Below are positions 1 to 6,617 of a DNA stretch of 36,638 nucleotides, piece after piece (the stretch's first letter is position 1; every line of letters starts with the position of its first letter). The translations under genes were made by a program, and so were the position numbers. The notes beneath the pieces are model-generated. The model was not told the origin of the DNA. It was given only the letters and a program-made list of their open reading frames with translations, and ran no database searches. The stretch is from Rufibacter ruber (lineage in GTDB: Bacteria; Bacteroidota; Bacteroidia; Cytophagales; Hymenobacteraceae). The DNA is taken from positions 1-36,638 of the forward strand of contig NZ_LRMM01000055.1 of assembly GCF_001647275.1 (NCBI RefSeq), written 5' to 3'.

Positions 1-173
1 CGCAGACGCGGGTGGTCACCTACTATGACTCGCTGCAATCTGCCATCAAAGAGGAGTACTACATCAAGACCAAGCCAGACACCGTGCTGCACGGCTACTT
101 TACCCGGTCTTACGCCCTGATACGTGCTACTTGCTACGTACTTACGCGTTTAACCCTTCGGCCTGGGCAATGA
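1..173 (+). CDS. C-terminal fragment of a MORN/YwqK-like repeat protein (partial)
   Basis: An open frame enters from the left edge (first full codon at base 3) and stops with TGA at 171-173. It reads VVTYYDSLQSAIKEEYY and then DTVLHGYFTRSY. This pattern (YYDS, KEEYY, LHGYF) is typical of the MORN-variant repeats found in YwqK-family proteins of Bacteroidota. After TRSY the last 19 residues lose that pattern and the DNA becomes a run of TACGTGCTACTTGCTACG-like words, so the gene may be truncated or frameshifted near base 115. Its end overlaps the convergent iron-sulfur gene by 32 bases. The family call is an inference from a short fragment. Confidence 0.4.
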   Translation, partial: QTRVVTYYDSLQSAIKEEYYIKTKPDTVLHGYFTRSYALIRATCYVLTRLTLRPGQ

Positions 174-948
174 GTTCGGCAATGTCAAAGACTTTGACTG
201 AGTCTTCTTTGTTCTGGCTCTTTACGCCGTCGGCCATCATGGTCATGCAGAACGGGCAGGCGCTGGCAATGATGCTGGCCCCGGTGCCAATGGCTTCTTC
301 GGCGCGCTCTACGTTGATGTCTTTGAAACCGGGCTCGGGCTCTTTCCACATCTGGGCACCGCCGGCCCCGCAGCAGAGCCCGTTGGCGCGGCTGCGCTTC
401 ATCTCCACCAGATCTGCGTCTAAGGCGGCCAGCACTTCACGCGGCGCCTCATAGATGTTGTTGGCGCGGCCCAGGTAACAGCTGTCATGGAACGTGATGC
501 GCTTGCCTTTGAACTCGCCGCCGCCGGCTATCTTCACCTTGCCCTCGTTGATGAGGTTCTGCAGAAAGGTGCTGTGGTGAATGACCTCGTAATTTCCGCC
601 CAGGGCGGGATATTCATTCTTGATGGTGTTGAAGCAGTGCGGGCACGCCGTGACAATGGTTTTGATGCCGTAGCCGTCTAGCGTGGCAATGTTGGTCATG
701 GCCTGCATCTGGAACAGGAACTCATTGCCGGCGCGCTTGGCGGGGTCACCGGTGCAGGATTCCTCCATGCCCAGCACGGCGTACTTGGTGCCCACGTGCT
801 CCAGAATGCGCACAAAGTCACGGGTTACGCGTTTGTAGCGGTCGTCAAAGGAGCCGGCGCAGCCTACCCAGAATAAAACTTCAGGGGTTTCACCGCGGGC
901 GGCCAGGTCTGCCATAACGGGTACTTGTATCTGTTTTTTCTCTGACAT
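142..948 (-). CDS. (Fe-S)-binding CCG-domain protein, HdrB/GlpC-like subunit
   Basis: 268 residues with two cysteine-rich CCG-type domains as in heterodisulfide reductase subunit B, LutA/GlpC and DUF224 proteins. The second domain is complete: Cys157 (HDSCYLGR), Cys192-193 (LCCGAGG) and the pair 231/234 (ACPFC). The first is weaker: Cys30 (VGCAGSFD), Cys65 where CC is reduced to SC, and the pair 102/105 (ACPHC). Such domains bind a [4Fe-4S] or noncubane cluster at the reactive end of an electron-transfer chain. No signal peptide or membrane segment is visible, so it is probably a cytoplasmic partner of the membrane 2x[4Fe-4S] protein encoded upstream on the same strand. The two genes are separated by about 430 bases of hairpin repeats. 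The exact electron donor is unknown; oxidation of reduced ETF is a reasonable guess. Confidence 0.88.
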   Translation of the reverse strand: MSEKKQIQVPVMADLAARGETPEVLFWVGCAGSFDDRYKRVTRDFVRILEHVGTKYAVLGMEESCTGDPAKRAGNEFLFQMQAMTNIATLDGYGIKTIVTACPHCFNTIKNEYPALGGNYEVIHHSTFLQNLINEGKVKIAGGGEFKGKRITFHDSCYLGRANNIYEAPREVLAALDADLVEMKRSRANGLCCGAGGAQMWKEPEPGFKDINVERAEEAIGTGASIIASACPFCMTMMADGVKSQNKEDSVKVFDIAELIAQAEGLNA

Positions 949-1089
949 CAGTGGTTAAGGGCTAAGTTGTAAAGGTGCTAGTGTGCTAATTTACTCGGCA
1001 TGCCGCACAATTGCTAATGGTTGTTAGGCTGTTTCTGCAATTCAGCGTTTTTCAGGTGGCGAGTAAGGAACGCGTGAAACCCACCCCTA

Positions 1090-1268
1090 CCCCTCTGAGG
1101 AGGGGAAGTATCTGGCAAAGTTGTTAGCTATTACTCGCTGTTCAGGAGTTCCACTCCTGAACTTGCCTGCTGCGGAGTTCTACTCTGCCGGGAACCACGA
1201 GCAGAAGTTGCAGAAGAAGGGGGAGTGGAACTCCCTGGCAGACTACTTCCGGAGCAGAACTCCGGAAG
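1090..1268. repeat. Cluster of REP-like hairpins between two iron-sulfur genes
   Basis: The 433-base gap 949-1381 holds no convincing gene. It contains a C/G hairpin CCCCTCTGAGGAGGGG at 1090-1105 and then four short palindromes built on GGAGT-nnn-ACTCC: 1140-1162 (arms GTTCAGGAGT and ACTCCTGAAC), 1172-1188 (GCGGAGTTCTACTCTGC), 1221-1235 (GGGAGTGGAACTCCC, the opposite orientation) and 1246-1268 (arms CTTCCGGAG and CTCCGGAAG). Alternating copies in both orientations resemble bacterial interspersed mosaic elements. A 74-codon open frame runs through the hairpins and is not believed to be a gene. Confidence 0.6.
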
Positions 1269-1381
1269 AGCTGGTTTACAAAGCAAAAAGTGCTTTTACC
1301 TTCCCCTTTTGCGAAGACAACAGCCTTGTCTACACAAAGGAATGACTTCTTTTCCTTCGGCTGCGCCGATGCGTTTATGAC

Positions 1382-2734
1382 CTAGTTTTTGGAAACCATG
1401 AACAAATCATCTGCCCAGTTGAAACGGTCACTTGGGGAGAAGGCCCACGGGGCGCCGTTGTTCTCAATGTTGTTGAACATGGCGTTGAGGGCGGCCGGCG
1501 CGGCAGACTCTTCCAGCACCAGGAACCGGCGCAGGTCAATGATGGTAGACAGCTGGTTGATGTTCACCGGGCAGGACTCTACGCAGGCGTTGCAGGTGGT
1601 GCAGGCCCAGAGTTCCTCTGGGGTGATGTAGCCGCGCAGCAGCGTCTTTTCATCAGTGGCGTTTACGCGCTCAGACTCCTGCTGGTAGCGGGCCGGCGCG
1701 AAGATGATGGGCGAATGGCCTTTCTCCTCCAGGCGGTCACGGGTGTCCATGACAATCTTGCGCGGCGAGAGCAGTTTGCCCGTGATGTTGGCGGGGCAGA
1801 CGCTGGTGCAGCGGCCGCACTCGGTGCAGGTGTAGGAGTCCATGAGCTGCTTCCAGGTGAGGTCTTCCACGTCTTTGGCCCCAAACTTCTGCGGATCTGC
1901 CCCTTCGGGCGCGGGCGGCACCTGGTAGCTGGGGTCCAGCATGGCTTTGATCTCATGCGTGATGCTCTCTACGTTGCTGAACTGGCCCTTGGGCTCCAGC
2001 TTGCTGTAGTACACGTTGGGGAACGACATGATGATGTGGAAGTGCTTGGAGCTGGGCAGGTAGTTCATGAAGGCCAGAATGCCTACAATGTGCACCCACC
2101 AGCCCACGGCGGCAATGATTTTCAGGGTCTGCACATCGCTGCCAAACAGGTCTACCAGGCCAGATGTGACGGGGAAGGCGCCCACCAGGTGCAGGCCGCC
2201 CAGCTGGGTCAGCTTCTGGTCAGCAATGTTAAAGGCGAAGAGCGCCAGCATGAGCACAATCTCCGTAACCAGAATAATATTGGCGTCCAGCTTGGGCCAG
2301 GCACGCATCTCAGCGCCGTTGGTGAGGCGCGGCACTTTGGTCACGTTGCGTCTCACCAAAAAGATGACACAGGCAATGATCACCAGCAGGCCCAGAATTT
2401 CATTGATGGCCATGAGCACGCTGTACACCGGCCCCAGCACGCCCAGCACCCGGTGGGTGCCAAAGGTGCCGTCAATCAGGATCTCAATCAATTCTACGTT
2501 GATCACCAGGAAACCCACGTACACAAACAGGTGCAACACGGCGGGCAGCGGGCGCTTAAACATTTTTTGTTGGCCAAACGCCACCAGCAAAAGGGTGTTG
2601 ATGCGCTGGGAGACGTTGCCGGAGATCTCTTTGTCACGGCCCATGTTAATGTTCTGGGCAATCTTTCGGATCTGCCAGATAAACAGGCCAATACCTACTA
2701 CAGCTACAATAATAAACGCGATGCTACTAATCAC
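1382..2734 (-). CDS. Membrane-bound 2x[4Fe-4S] electron-transfer protein (NarI-like/HdrC-like, DUF224-type N-terminal part)
   Basis: 450 residues. The N-terminal half holds about five or six membrane helices (roughly 2-22, 65-90, 105-127, 153-172, 205-225) with histidines in helices (68 and 215) that could bind haem b, as in NarI-like subunits. The C-terminal half carries two ferredoxin-type clusters: CTECGRCTSVCP (Cys303, 306, 309, 313) and CTTCNACVESCP (Cys378, 381, 384, 388). DUF224 proteins such as the ETF:menaquinone oxidoreductases combine NarI-like helices, two [4Fe-4S] clusters and CCG domains in one chain. Here the CCG part is a separate downstream gene at 142-948. It probably passes electrons between a soluble donor and menaquinone; the donor is inferred. 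The ATG at 2732-2734 begins directly with a membrane helix. Confidence 0.87.
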   Translation of the reverse strand: MISSIAFIIVAVVGIGLFIWQIRKIAQNINMGRDKEISGNVSQRINTLLLVAFGQQKMFKRPLPAVLHLFVYVGFLVINVELIEILIDGTFGTHRVLGVLGPVYSVLMAINEILGLLVIIACVIFLVRRNVTKVPRLTNGAEMRAWPKLDANIILVTEIVLMLALFAFNIADQKLTQLGGLHLVGAFPVTSGLVDLFGSDVQTLKIIAAVGWWVHIVGILAFMNYLPSSKHFHIIMSFPNVYYSKLEPKGQFSNVESITHEIKAMLDPSYQVPPAPEGADPQKFGAKDVEDLTWKQLMDSYTCTECGRCTSVCPANITGKLLSPRKIVMDTRDRLEEKGHSPIIFAPARYQQESERVNATDEKTLLRGYITPEELWACTTCNACVESCPVNINQLSTIIDLRRFLVLEESAAPAALNAMFNNIENNGAPWAFSPSDRFNWADDLFMVSKN

Positions 2735-2827
2735 AGGCAGGAAGTTTAGCGGTGGAATTTGCTTCTATTACGAACGAATTTAGCAAAGTATTCGGAAACC
2801 GGTATAAAAGATTTTTTTGCCAGAAGT

Positions 2828-2858
2828 TTTGCAAATGTGCGCAGGCTGCTTACCTTTG
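2828..2858 (+). promoter_or_regulatory. Promoter of tRNA-Phe (Bacteroidota sigma-70 type)
   Basis: TTTG at 2828-2831, exactly 19 bases, then TACCTTTG at 2851-2858. This is a perfect match to the Bacteroidota consensus TTTG-N19-TAnnTTTG. Transcription would start near 2865, about 50 bases before the mature tRNA. Confidence 0.85.
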
Positions 2859-2916
2859 CATACTTTTTCACGGGAACGGCAGCAAAACAGCTCCTGACCA
2901 GAAGTGAAAAGATGCT

Positions 2917-2992
2917 GGTGATGTAGCTCAGTTGGTAGAGCAAAGGACTGAAAATCCTTGTGTCGTTGGTTCGATTCCAATCATCACCACCA
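2917..2992 (+). tRNA. tRNA-Phe (anticodon GAA)
   Basis: A 76-base cloverleaf with encoded CCA. Acceptor arms are GGTGATG (2917-2923) and CATCACC (2982-2988). The D arm is GCTC/GAGC at 2926-2929 and 2938-2941. The anticodon stem is AAGGA/TCCTT with loop CTGAAAA, giving GAA for phenylalanine. The T arm is GTTGG/CCAAT (one G-T pair) with loop TTCGATT. CCA is at 2990-2992. It has a perfect promoter upstream and a strong terminator downstream. A decayed copy of its 3' three quarters lies 1.4 kb away beyond the fic gene. Confidence 0.97.
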
Positions 2993-3003
2993 GCAGAAAA
3001 GAG

Positions 3004-3037
3004 AATCCCGCTTCATGATTTGGAGCGGGATTTTTTT
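3004..3037 (+). terminator. Intrinsic terminator of tRNA-Phe
   Basis: Perfect 9-base arms AATCCCGCT (3004-3012) and AGCGGGATT (3024-3032), overlapping a run of seven T at 3031-3037. It is followed at once by the first copy of the dispersed palindrome. Confidence 0.9.
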
Positions 3038-3070
3038 GTTTTCGGCCTGTTTTGGCGAAAAGAGGCTTTA
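3038..3070. repeat. Dispersed palindrome, copy 1 (right arm decayed)
   Basis: Left arm GTTTTCGGCCTGTTTT and loop GGCG are intact; the right arm begins AAAAGAGGC and then degenerates into TTTAAA. It directly follows the tRNA-Phe terminator. Confidence 0.75.
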
Positions 3071-3105
3071 AATAGGAATAGCTCCCCTTGGTGGTTCAGC
3101 CGATA

Positions 3106-3175
3106 TGTACCAAGTTGGTACACGTAGGTGCGTTCATGCACCCCATTGGTACATAAGCGCCCCTACGTGTACCAA
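3106..3175. promoter_or_regulatory. Operator-like TTGGTACA cluster upstream of fic
   Basis: The octamer TTGGTACA or its complement occurs four times: TGTACCAA at 3106-3113, TTGGTACA at 3115-3122 and 3146-3153, TGTACCAA at 3168-3175. The first two form a palindrome around one G. Larger arms TTGGTACACGTAGGTGCG (3115-3132) and CGCCCCTACGTGTACCAA (3158-3175) are complementary with one mismatch. The cluster ends 6 bases before a -7-like box and 18 bases before the fic start, where a repressor would block transcription. The C-terminal winged-helix-like part of the Fic protein is a candidate binder; that is inference. Confidence 0.6.
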
Positions 3176-3181
3176 TTTTTG

Positions 3182-3189
3182 TATTTTTG
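3182..3189 (+). promoter_or_regulatory. Possible -7 box of the fic promoter
   Basis: TATTTTTG fits TAnnTTTG. It lies only 4 bases before the chosen ATG, which would give a nearly leaderless message. No clear -33 TTTG is seen at the usual distance, so the call is tentative. Confidence 0.4.
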
Positions 3190-3193
3190 TCTC

Positions 3194-4294
3194 ATGACAC
3201 AGCCAACCTTTACCCCTGACCAGCCTTATAACCAACTGCCCTTGCTCCCTCCTACCTTAGAAGAGATAGAATCTATTGCTATCTTAAAGCAGGAAAGCAA
3301 GGCTGCTGTAGCCGTAGCAGAGTTAAAAGGATTGGCTAGGACACTCCCTAATCAGGGCATTCTGATAAATGCTATCGTTCTGAAAGAGGCCCAGGCAAGT
3401 TCTGAAATTGAAAATATCATCACTACGCATGACAAGCTGTACCAAGCCCTTGCCGCTACCTCTGTACAGGCTGACCCCGCAACCAAAGAAGTACTGCGCT
3501 ACCGCGAAGCATTGTTACGTGGGTTTCAGGAAATACAGGAAAGAGGCTTCCTCAACACCAATAGCATTTGCCGCATCCAGGCCATTTTGGAAGAGAGTGA
3601 GGCTGGCATAAGGCAGCTCCCTGGCACAGCCCTTAAAAACGATGCCACCGGTAGTACTATTTATACGCCACCTGATGACAAAGACACGTTACAGCGCCTG
3701 ATGCATAATCTGGAAGTATATTTAAATGAGGAGCCCGGCGAGGTATCAGCCTTGATCAGAATGGCAATTCAGCATTACCAGTTTGAAAGCATCCATCCCT
3801 TCTATGACGGCAATGGCAGAACCGGGAGAATCCTGAATGTCCTTTACCTTATCCTTCAGGGGCAATTAGACATACCTATCCTCTTCTTAAGTTCTTATAT
3901 CATCTCTCATAAAAGCACCTATTACCGCCTGCTGCAGGAAGTGAGAACCACCCGTAATTGGCAAGAATGGATTCTATTTATGCTGCAAGCCACTGAAAGT
4001 ACCGCCAGGCAAACCATACAACAAATTAATGCTATCCATCAGCTGTTTGATGCAGTGCAGAACAAGGTAAAACAAGAAGCACCAAAAATTTATTCCAAAG
4101 ACTTGATAGAACAGCTGTTTATACACCCTTACACCAAGATTGAATACATTTCCAATGGTTTAGGGCTGGAAAGAAAGGCAGCTTCCAGATATTTAAAAGC
4201 CCTACAGCAAATTGGCGTATTATCCCAAAAACAGGTTGGCAAAGAGGGGATATACATCAATGATGCACTTTATACGATCTTGCGCAGCGCATAG
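3194..4294 (+). CDS. Fic family protein (class II, probable AMP-transferase) with C-terminal winged-helix-like region
   Basis: 366 residues from ATG 3194. A longer GTG start at 3128 would run through the operator repeats and is rejected; MTQPTFTPDQPYNQLPLLPP is a normal N-terminus for this family. Order: Fic_N region about 1-100; inhibitory-helix motif SSEIEN at 69-74, matching [S/T]xxxE[G/N] of class II Fic proteins; Fic core with HPFYDGNGRTGR at 201-212, all catalytic positions kept (His201, Asp205, Asn207, Arg209); then a C-terminal helix-turn-helix-like part (LGLERKAASRYLKALQQIGV). Fic enzymes usually transfer AMP from ATP to a hydroxyl on a target protein; the target is unknown. No antitoxin gene is present because the inhibitory helix is built in. 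The DNA is visibly more A/T-rich than its neighbours and is bracketed by tRNA-Phe and a decayed tRNA-Phe copy, which suggests acquisition by transfer. Confidence 0.94.
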   Translation: MTQPTFTPDQPYNQLPLLPPTLEEIESIAILKQESKAAVAVAELKGLARTLPNQGILINAIVLKEAQASSEIENIITTHDKLYQALAATSVQADPATKEVLRYREALLRGFQEIQERGFLNTNSICRIQAILEESEAGIRQLPGTALKNDATGSTIYTPPDDKDTLQRLMHNLEVYLNEEPGEVSALIRMAIQHYQFESIHPFYDGNGRTGRILNVLYLILQGQLDIPILFLSSYIISHKSTYYRLLQEVRTTRNWQEWILFMLQATESTARQTIQQINAIHQLFDAVQNKVKQEAPKIYSKDLIEQLFIHPYTKIEYISNGLGLERKAASRYLKALQQIGVLSQKQVGKEGIYINDALYTILRSA

Positions 4295-4394
4295 GTAGCA
4301 CCCAACTTTAATAAAGTTTGACCTGCCCGTGGTCTCGCTTCGCATTTTCTCGGCTAAAATTATCTGAATTGAGCAGAAGCCTATCTGTCTGACT

Positions 4395-4452
4395 CTAGAG
4401 CAAAGGACAGAAAAGCCATATGTCACTGGCTCAATTCCCTGCATCTCCACCA
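4395..4452 (+). pseudogene. Decayed tRNA-Phe copy (3' three quarters)
   Basis: From CTAGAGC at 4395 to CCA at 4450-4452 and a few bases beyond, this aligns without gaps to the intact tRNA-Phe; I count 48 identities in 62 positions. The anticodon loop still reads CAGAAAA (GAA), but the anticodon and T stems no longer pair and the 5' acceptor half is unrecognisable. The likeness continues through the terminator and the palindrome downstream. It is either the displaced target end left by an integrated element or an old tandem tRNA duplication. Confidence 0.75.
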
Positions 4453-4463
4453 GCACAAAACAA

Positions 4464-4496
4464 AATCCCGCTCCAAACTTTGAGGCTGGATTTTTT
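4464..4496 (+). terminator. Decayed copy of the tRNA-Phe terminator
   Basis: AATCCCGCTC, spacer, GAGGCTGGATT and a T run at 4491-4496. It matches the tRNA-Phe terminator in place and sequence, but several stem pairs are lost. It may still end fic transcription. Confidence 0.6.
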
Positions 4497-4532
4497 GTTT
4501 TCGGCCTGTTTTGGCGAAAAGAGGCCAAAAAC
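4497..4532. repeat. Dispersed palindrome, copy 2
   Basis: Left arm GTTTTCGGCCTGTTTT is identical to copy 1, with loop GGCG and right arm AAAAGAGGCCAAAAAC. It directly follows the decayed terminator, so the order tRNA, terminator, palindrome is repeated on both sides of fic. Confidence 0.8.
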
Positions 4533-4638
4533 GGAAAATCTTCTGTGCCCATCCTGCTCTCCCCAGCAGCACAAACGTATAGGCTGGCCATTAGGCTTCT
4601 CGGGCAAATTGTGGTAATTATGGGAAACCATTGATCAC

Positions 4639-5505
4639 ATGCGGCTTAAAACAGTCCTCTCTCTGCTGGCCTTCGGGTTCACCCTCCACACCTTCGCCCA
4701 GGCGGGCAAAACCAAAATCACCGTGATGGCCTCTGACCATCTGGCCCAGATCTACCGCAAAGACAAACCCACCACCGATGTGCTCACGCCCCAGGGCCAG
4801 AAAGCCATGCAGGACCTCACTAATCTGGCAGCTAAATTTGCCCCAGACATGATTCTGGTGGAGGTGCTGCCTGAGCGGCAGCGCGAGATAGACAGCCTGT
4901 ACGCCCTCTACCTGCAAGACCAGCTCAACCTGGAAACCCTGGAGAACGGCCGCAGCGAGGTCTATCAGTTGGCCTTTCGGCTAGGCAAGCAGCTCAAGTT
5001 GAAGCGCATTGTGTGCGCCAACGCGCCGGGCGGCACCTCGCAGGGCATTCTGGCCAACGGCGACAACATAGACCTGTACACCCAGGAGATTGCGGGCCTG
5101 CGGAAAGAGGTGAGCAAACTGAGCACGGGCCTGCAGAACGGCACGCTCTCGCTCAAAGACTACACGGTGCTGCTGAACCAACCCGAGCTCTACAACCTGG
5201 TGTACCGCGTGCGCTACATTGTGCCCGCCCGCGTGGTGAACGGCAAATTCAAAAACCCAGACGCCATGGTAGACACCGCCTTTGTGAACCCCCAATACAT
5301 TGGCGCTGAACTGACCTCCATCTTCAAGAACCGGGACTACAAAATCTACTCCAACCTGGCCACAGCCCAGCTCAAGGAGAAACCCAAGCGCATGCTGCTC
5401 CTCATTGGCGCGGCCCATATTGGCTCATTGCACAGCATCCTGCAAGATGACACCGCGTTTGAACTGGTGCCGGCCACTACATTTTTGGGGAAGAAGAAAC
5501 AATAA
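4639..5505 (+). CDS. DUF5694 domain protein (TraB/GumN-like fold), probably exported
   Basis: 288 residues. The N-terminus MRLKTVLSLLAFGFTLHTFAQ is a typical signal peptide with cleavage after AQA or FAQ. The mature part has three conserved-looking blocks: MASDHLAQIYR (about 30-40), MILVEVLPERQREIDSLY (about 71-88) and LLIGAAHIGSLHSIL near 255-270. These match the DUF5694 pattern, related to TraB/GumN/PrgY proteins where His and Glu residues in such blocks may bind metal. The biochemical role of the family is not settled. It is followed by a terminator and a palindrome copy, so it looks like a single-gene unit. Family confidence is good, function unknown. Confidence 0.82.
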   Translation: MRLKTVLSLLAFGFTLHTFAQAGKTKITVMASDHLAQIYRKDKPTTDVLTPQGQKAMQDLTNLAAKFAPDMILVEVLPERQREIDSLYALYLQDQLNLETLENGRSEVYQLAFRLGKQLKLKRIVCANAPGGTSQGILANGDNIDLYTQEIAGLRKEVSKLSTGLQNGTLSLKDYTVLLNQPELYNLVYRVRYIVPARVVNGKFKNPDAMVDTAFVNPQYIGAELTSIFKNRDYKIYSNLATAQLKEKPKRMLLLIGAAHIGSLHSILQDDTAFELVPATTFLGKKKQ

Positions 5506-5521
5506 GCTTTTCCTGTGCAGA

Positions 5522-5552
5522 GAATCCTGTTCCAGTCTGGGAGCAGGGTTTT
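5522..5552 (+). terminator. Terminator after the DUF5694 gene
   Basis: AATCCTGTTCC pairs with GGAGCAGGGTT (one G-T pair), followed by TTTT. It resembles the tRNA-Phe terminator and, like it, is directly followed by a palindrome copy. Confidence 0.65.
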
Positions 5553-5592
5553 CCGTTTTTGGCCTGTTTTTCTAAAAATAGGCCAAAAACAG
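5553..5592. repeat. Dispersed palindrome, copy 3 (T-A variant)
   Basis: Arms CCGTTTTTGGCCTGTTTT and AAAATAGGCCAAAAACAG. The base between the T-tract and GGCC is T, matched by A on the other side. Confidence 0.85.
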
Positions 5593-5659
5593 AGGCAGGC
5601 GACAAGTAATTTGAAGAACATTTCTTTCTACCTTCGGCACCAGCCTAAGCACCTGTTCC

Positions 5660-6613
5660 ATGTCTCCGCTTACAGATTCATTGCAGAAATACCTTCACAA
5701 GTTCACCCACCTTCGCCAGGGCATGACTAAGTTTGGCCCGGCACCACACAAACCAGTCCTGCTGTTAACTGTTCTGGAGTTGTTTGGGAAGGCTGAGTTT
5801 ACTGAGAACAAGATCTATATCACGCCAGAGCTGGTGGGCACGTTCAAAGAGAACTTCGCCCTATTGGTCACCACAGACAACCGGGCAGATTTCTTTCTCC
5901 CTTTTTACCATTTGGCTGGTGATGGTTTCTGGTTTGTCAAAACATGGCCAGGCAAAGAATTGAATTCAGTGATCAAGAATTTCACTGTATTGAACAATCT
6001 GGTGGAGTATGCTTTTGTAGCCGATGACGTATACCCTCTTCTATTACACCCAGAGCAGCGGAATATTTTGAAAGCAGCAATACTCAACCGCTACTTCCCT
6101 GCCAGTAAAGAGGCCTACCAACAGGCTAAGAACGGCGGCGGCTACATGTATGAGCTGGAAAAATACCTGCTGAACGAAAGCGCTGCCACCTACACCCTTA
6201 CGCCAACCGCCCCAGATGAAGAGCAGCTGTTTGTGCGGGGCGGCCTTTTCAAAAAACTGGTACCCCAAGTTTACAACTTTACCTGCTGCATCTCTGGCAT
6301 GCGCCTCAGCTCGTTGCACGGCTTCTCTATGGTTGATGCTTGCCATATTGTGCCCTTCAGCCAAAGCAACGATGACCGCGTCACCAACGGCCTTGCCCTC
6401 TGCCCTAATCTGCACCGCGCTTTTGACCGGGGGCTGATTTCAGTAGATCCTCAACTGAAAGTCATGGTATCTCCGGCCATAGCCGAAGATGAACGCAACG
6501 CCTATGCGCTCAGAAAGCTGCAAGGACAACGGTTGAACTTACCGTTTGGGGCTATTCATTATCCGGCGGCAGAGAATCTGGCGTGGCACAGGGAAGTGGT
6601 GTTTAAAGGGTGA
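5660..6613 (+). CDS. HNH endonuclease with probable DNA sulfur-binding domain (ScoMcrA/SprMcrA-like type IV restriction enzyme)
   Basis: 317 residues. The N-terminal 150 residues carry PHKPVLLLTVLELFGKAEF (about 28-46), a conserved-looking ITPELVGTFKENFALL and LPFYHLAGDGFWFV. This is the pattern of the SBD of ScoMcrA-type enzymes, which read phosphorothioate-modified DNA. The C-terminal part is an HNH nuclease: CCISGM near 205-210, His229 in ACHIVPF, Asn in NGLALCPN and His in NLHRAFD. A tail of about 45 residues with LNLPFGAIHYP follows. No dnd or ssp sulfur-modification genes are in the window, which fits a restriction enzyme against foreign modified DNA. Its stop lies 4 bases from the stop of a second HNH gene on the other strand. 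HNH call is firm; the sulfur-binding call comes from pattern memory and needs a profile search. Confidence 0.85.
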   Translation: MSPLTDSLQKYLHKFTHLRQGMTKFGPAPHKPVLLLTVLELFGKAEFTENKIYITPELVGTFKENFALLVTTDNRADFFLPFYHLAGDGFWFVKTWPGKELNSVIKNFTVLNNLVEYAFVADDVYPLLLHPEQRNILKAAILNRYFPASKEAYQQAKNGGGYMYELEKYLLNESAATYTLTPTAPDEEQLFVRGGLFKKLVPQVYNFTCCISGMRLSSLHGFSMVDACHIVPFSQSNDDRVTNGLALCPNLHRAFDRGLISVDPQLKVMVSPAIAEDERNAYALRKLQGQRLNLPFGAIHYPAAENLAWHREVVFKG

Positions 6614-6617
6614 CCTG

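Noticed and set aside
1121..1345. 74-codon plus-strand frame between the iron-sulfur genes
   Set aside because: It runs through four palindromes, and its residues (GVPLLNL, EFYSAG) are explained by the hairpins; no protein pattern.
1715..2749. 344-codon plus-strand frame opposite the membrane iron-sulfur gene
   Set aside because: Histidine/glutamine-rich antisense shadow of a well-supported gene.
3128..3193. Longer GTG start for fic
   Set aside because: It would translate the operator repeats, and the family's usual N-terminus begins at 3194.
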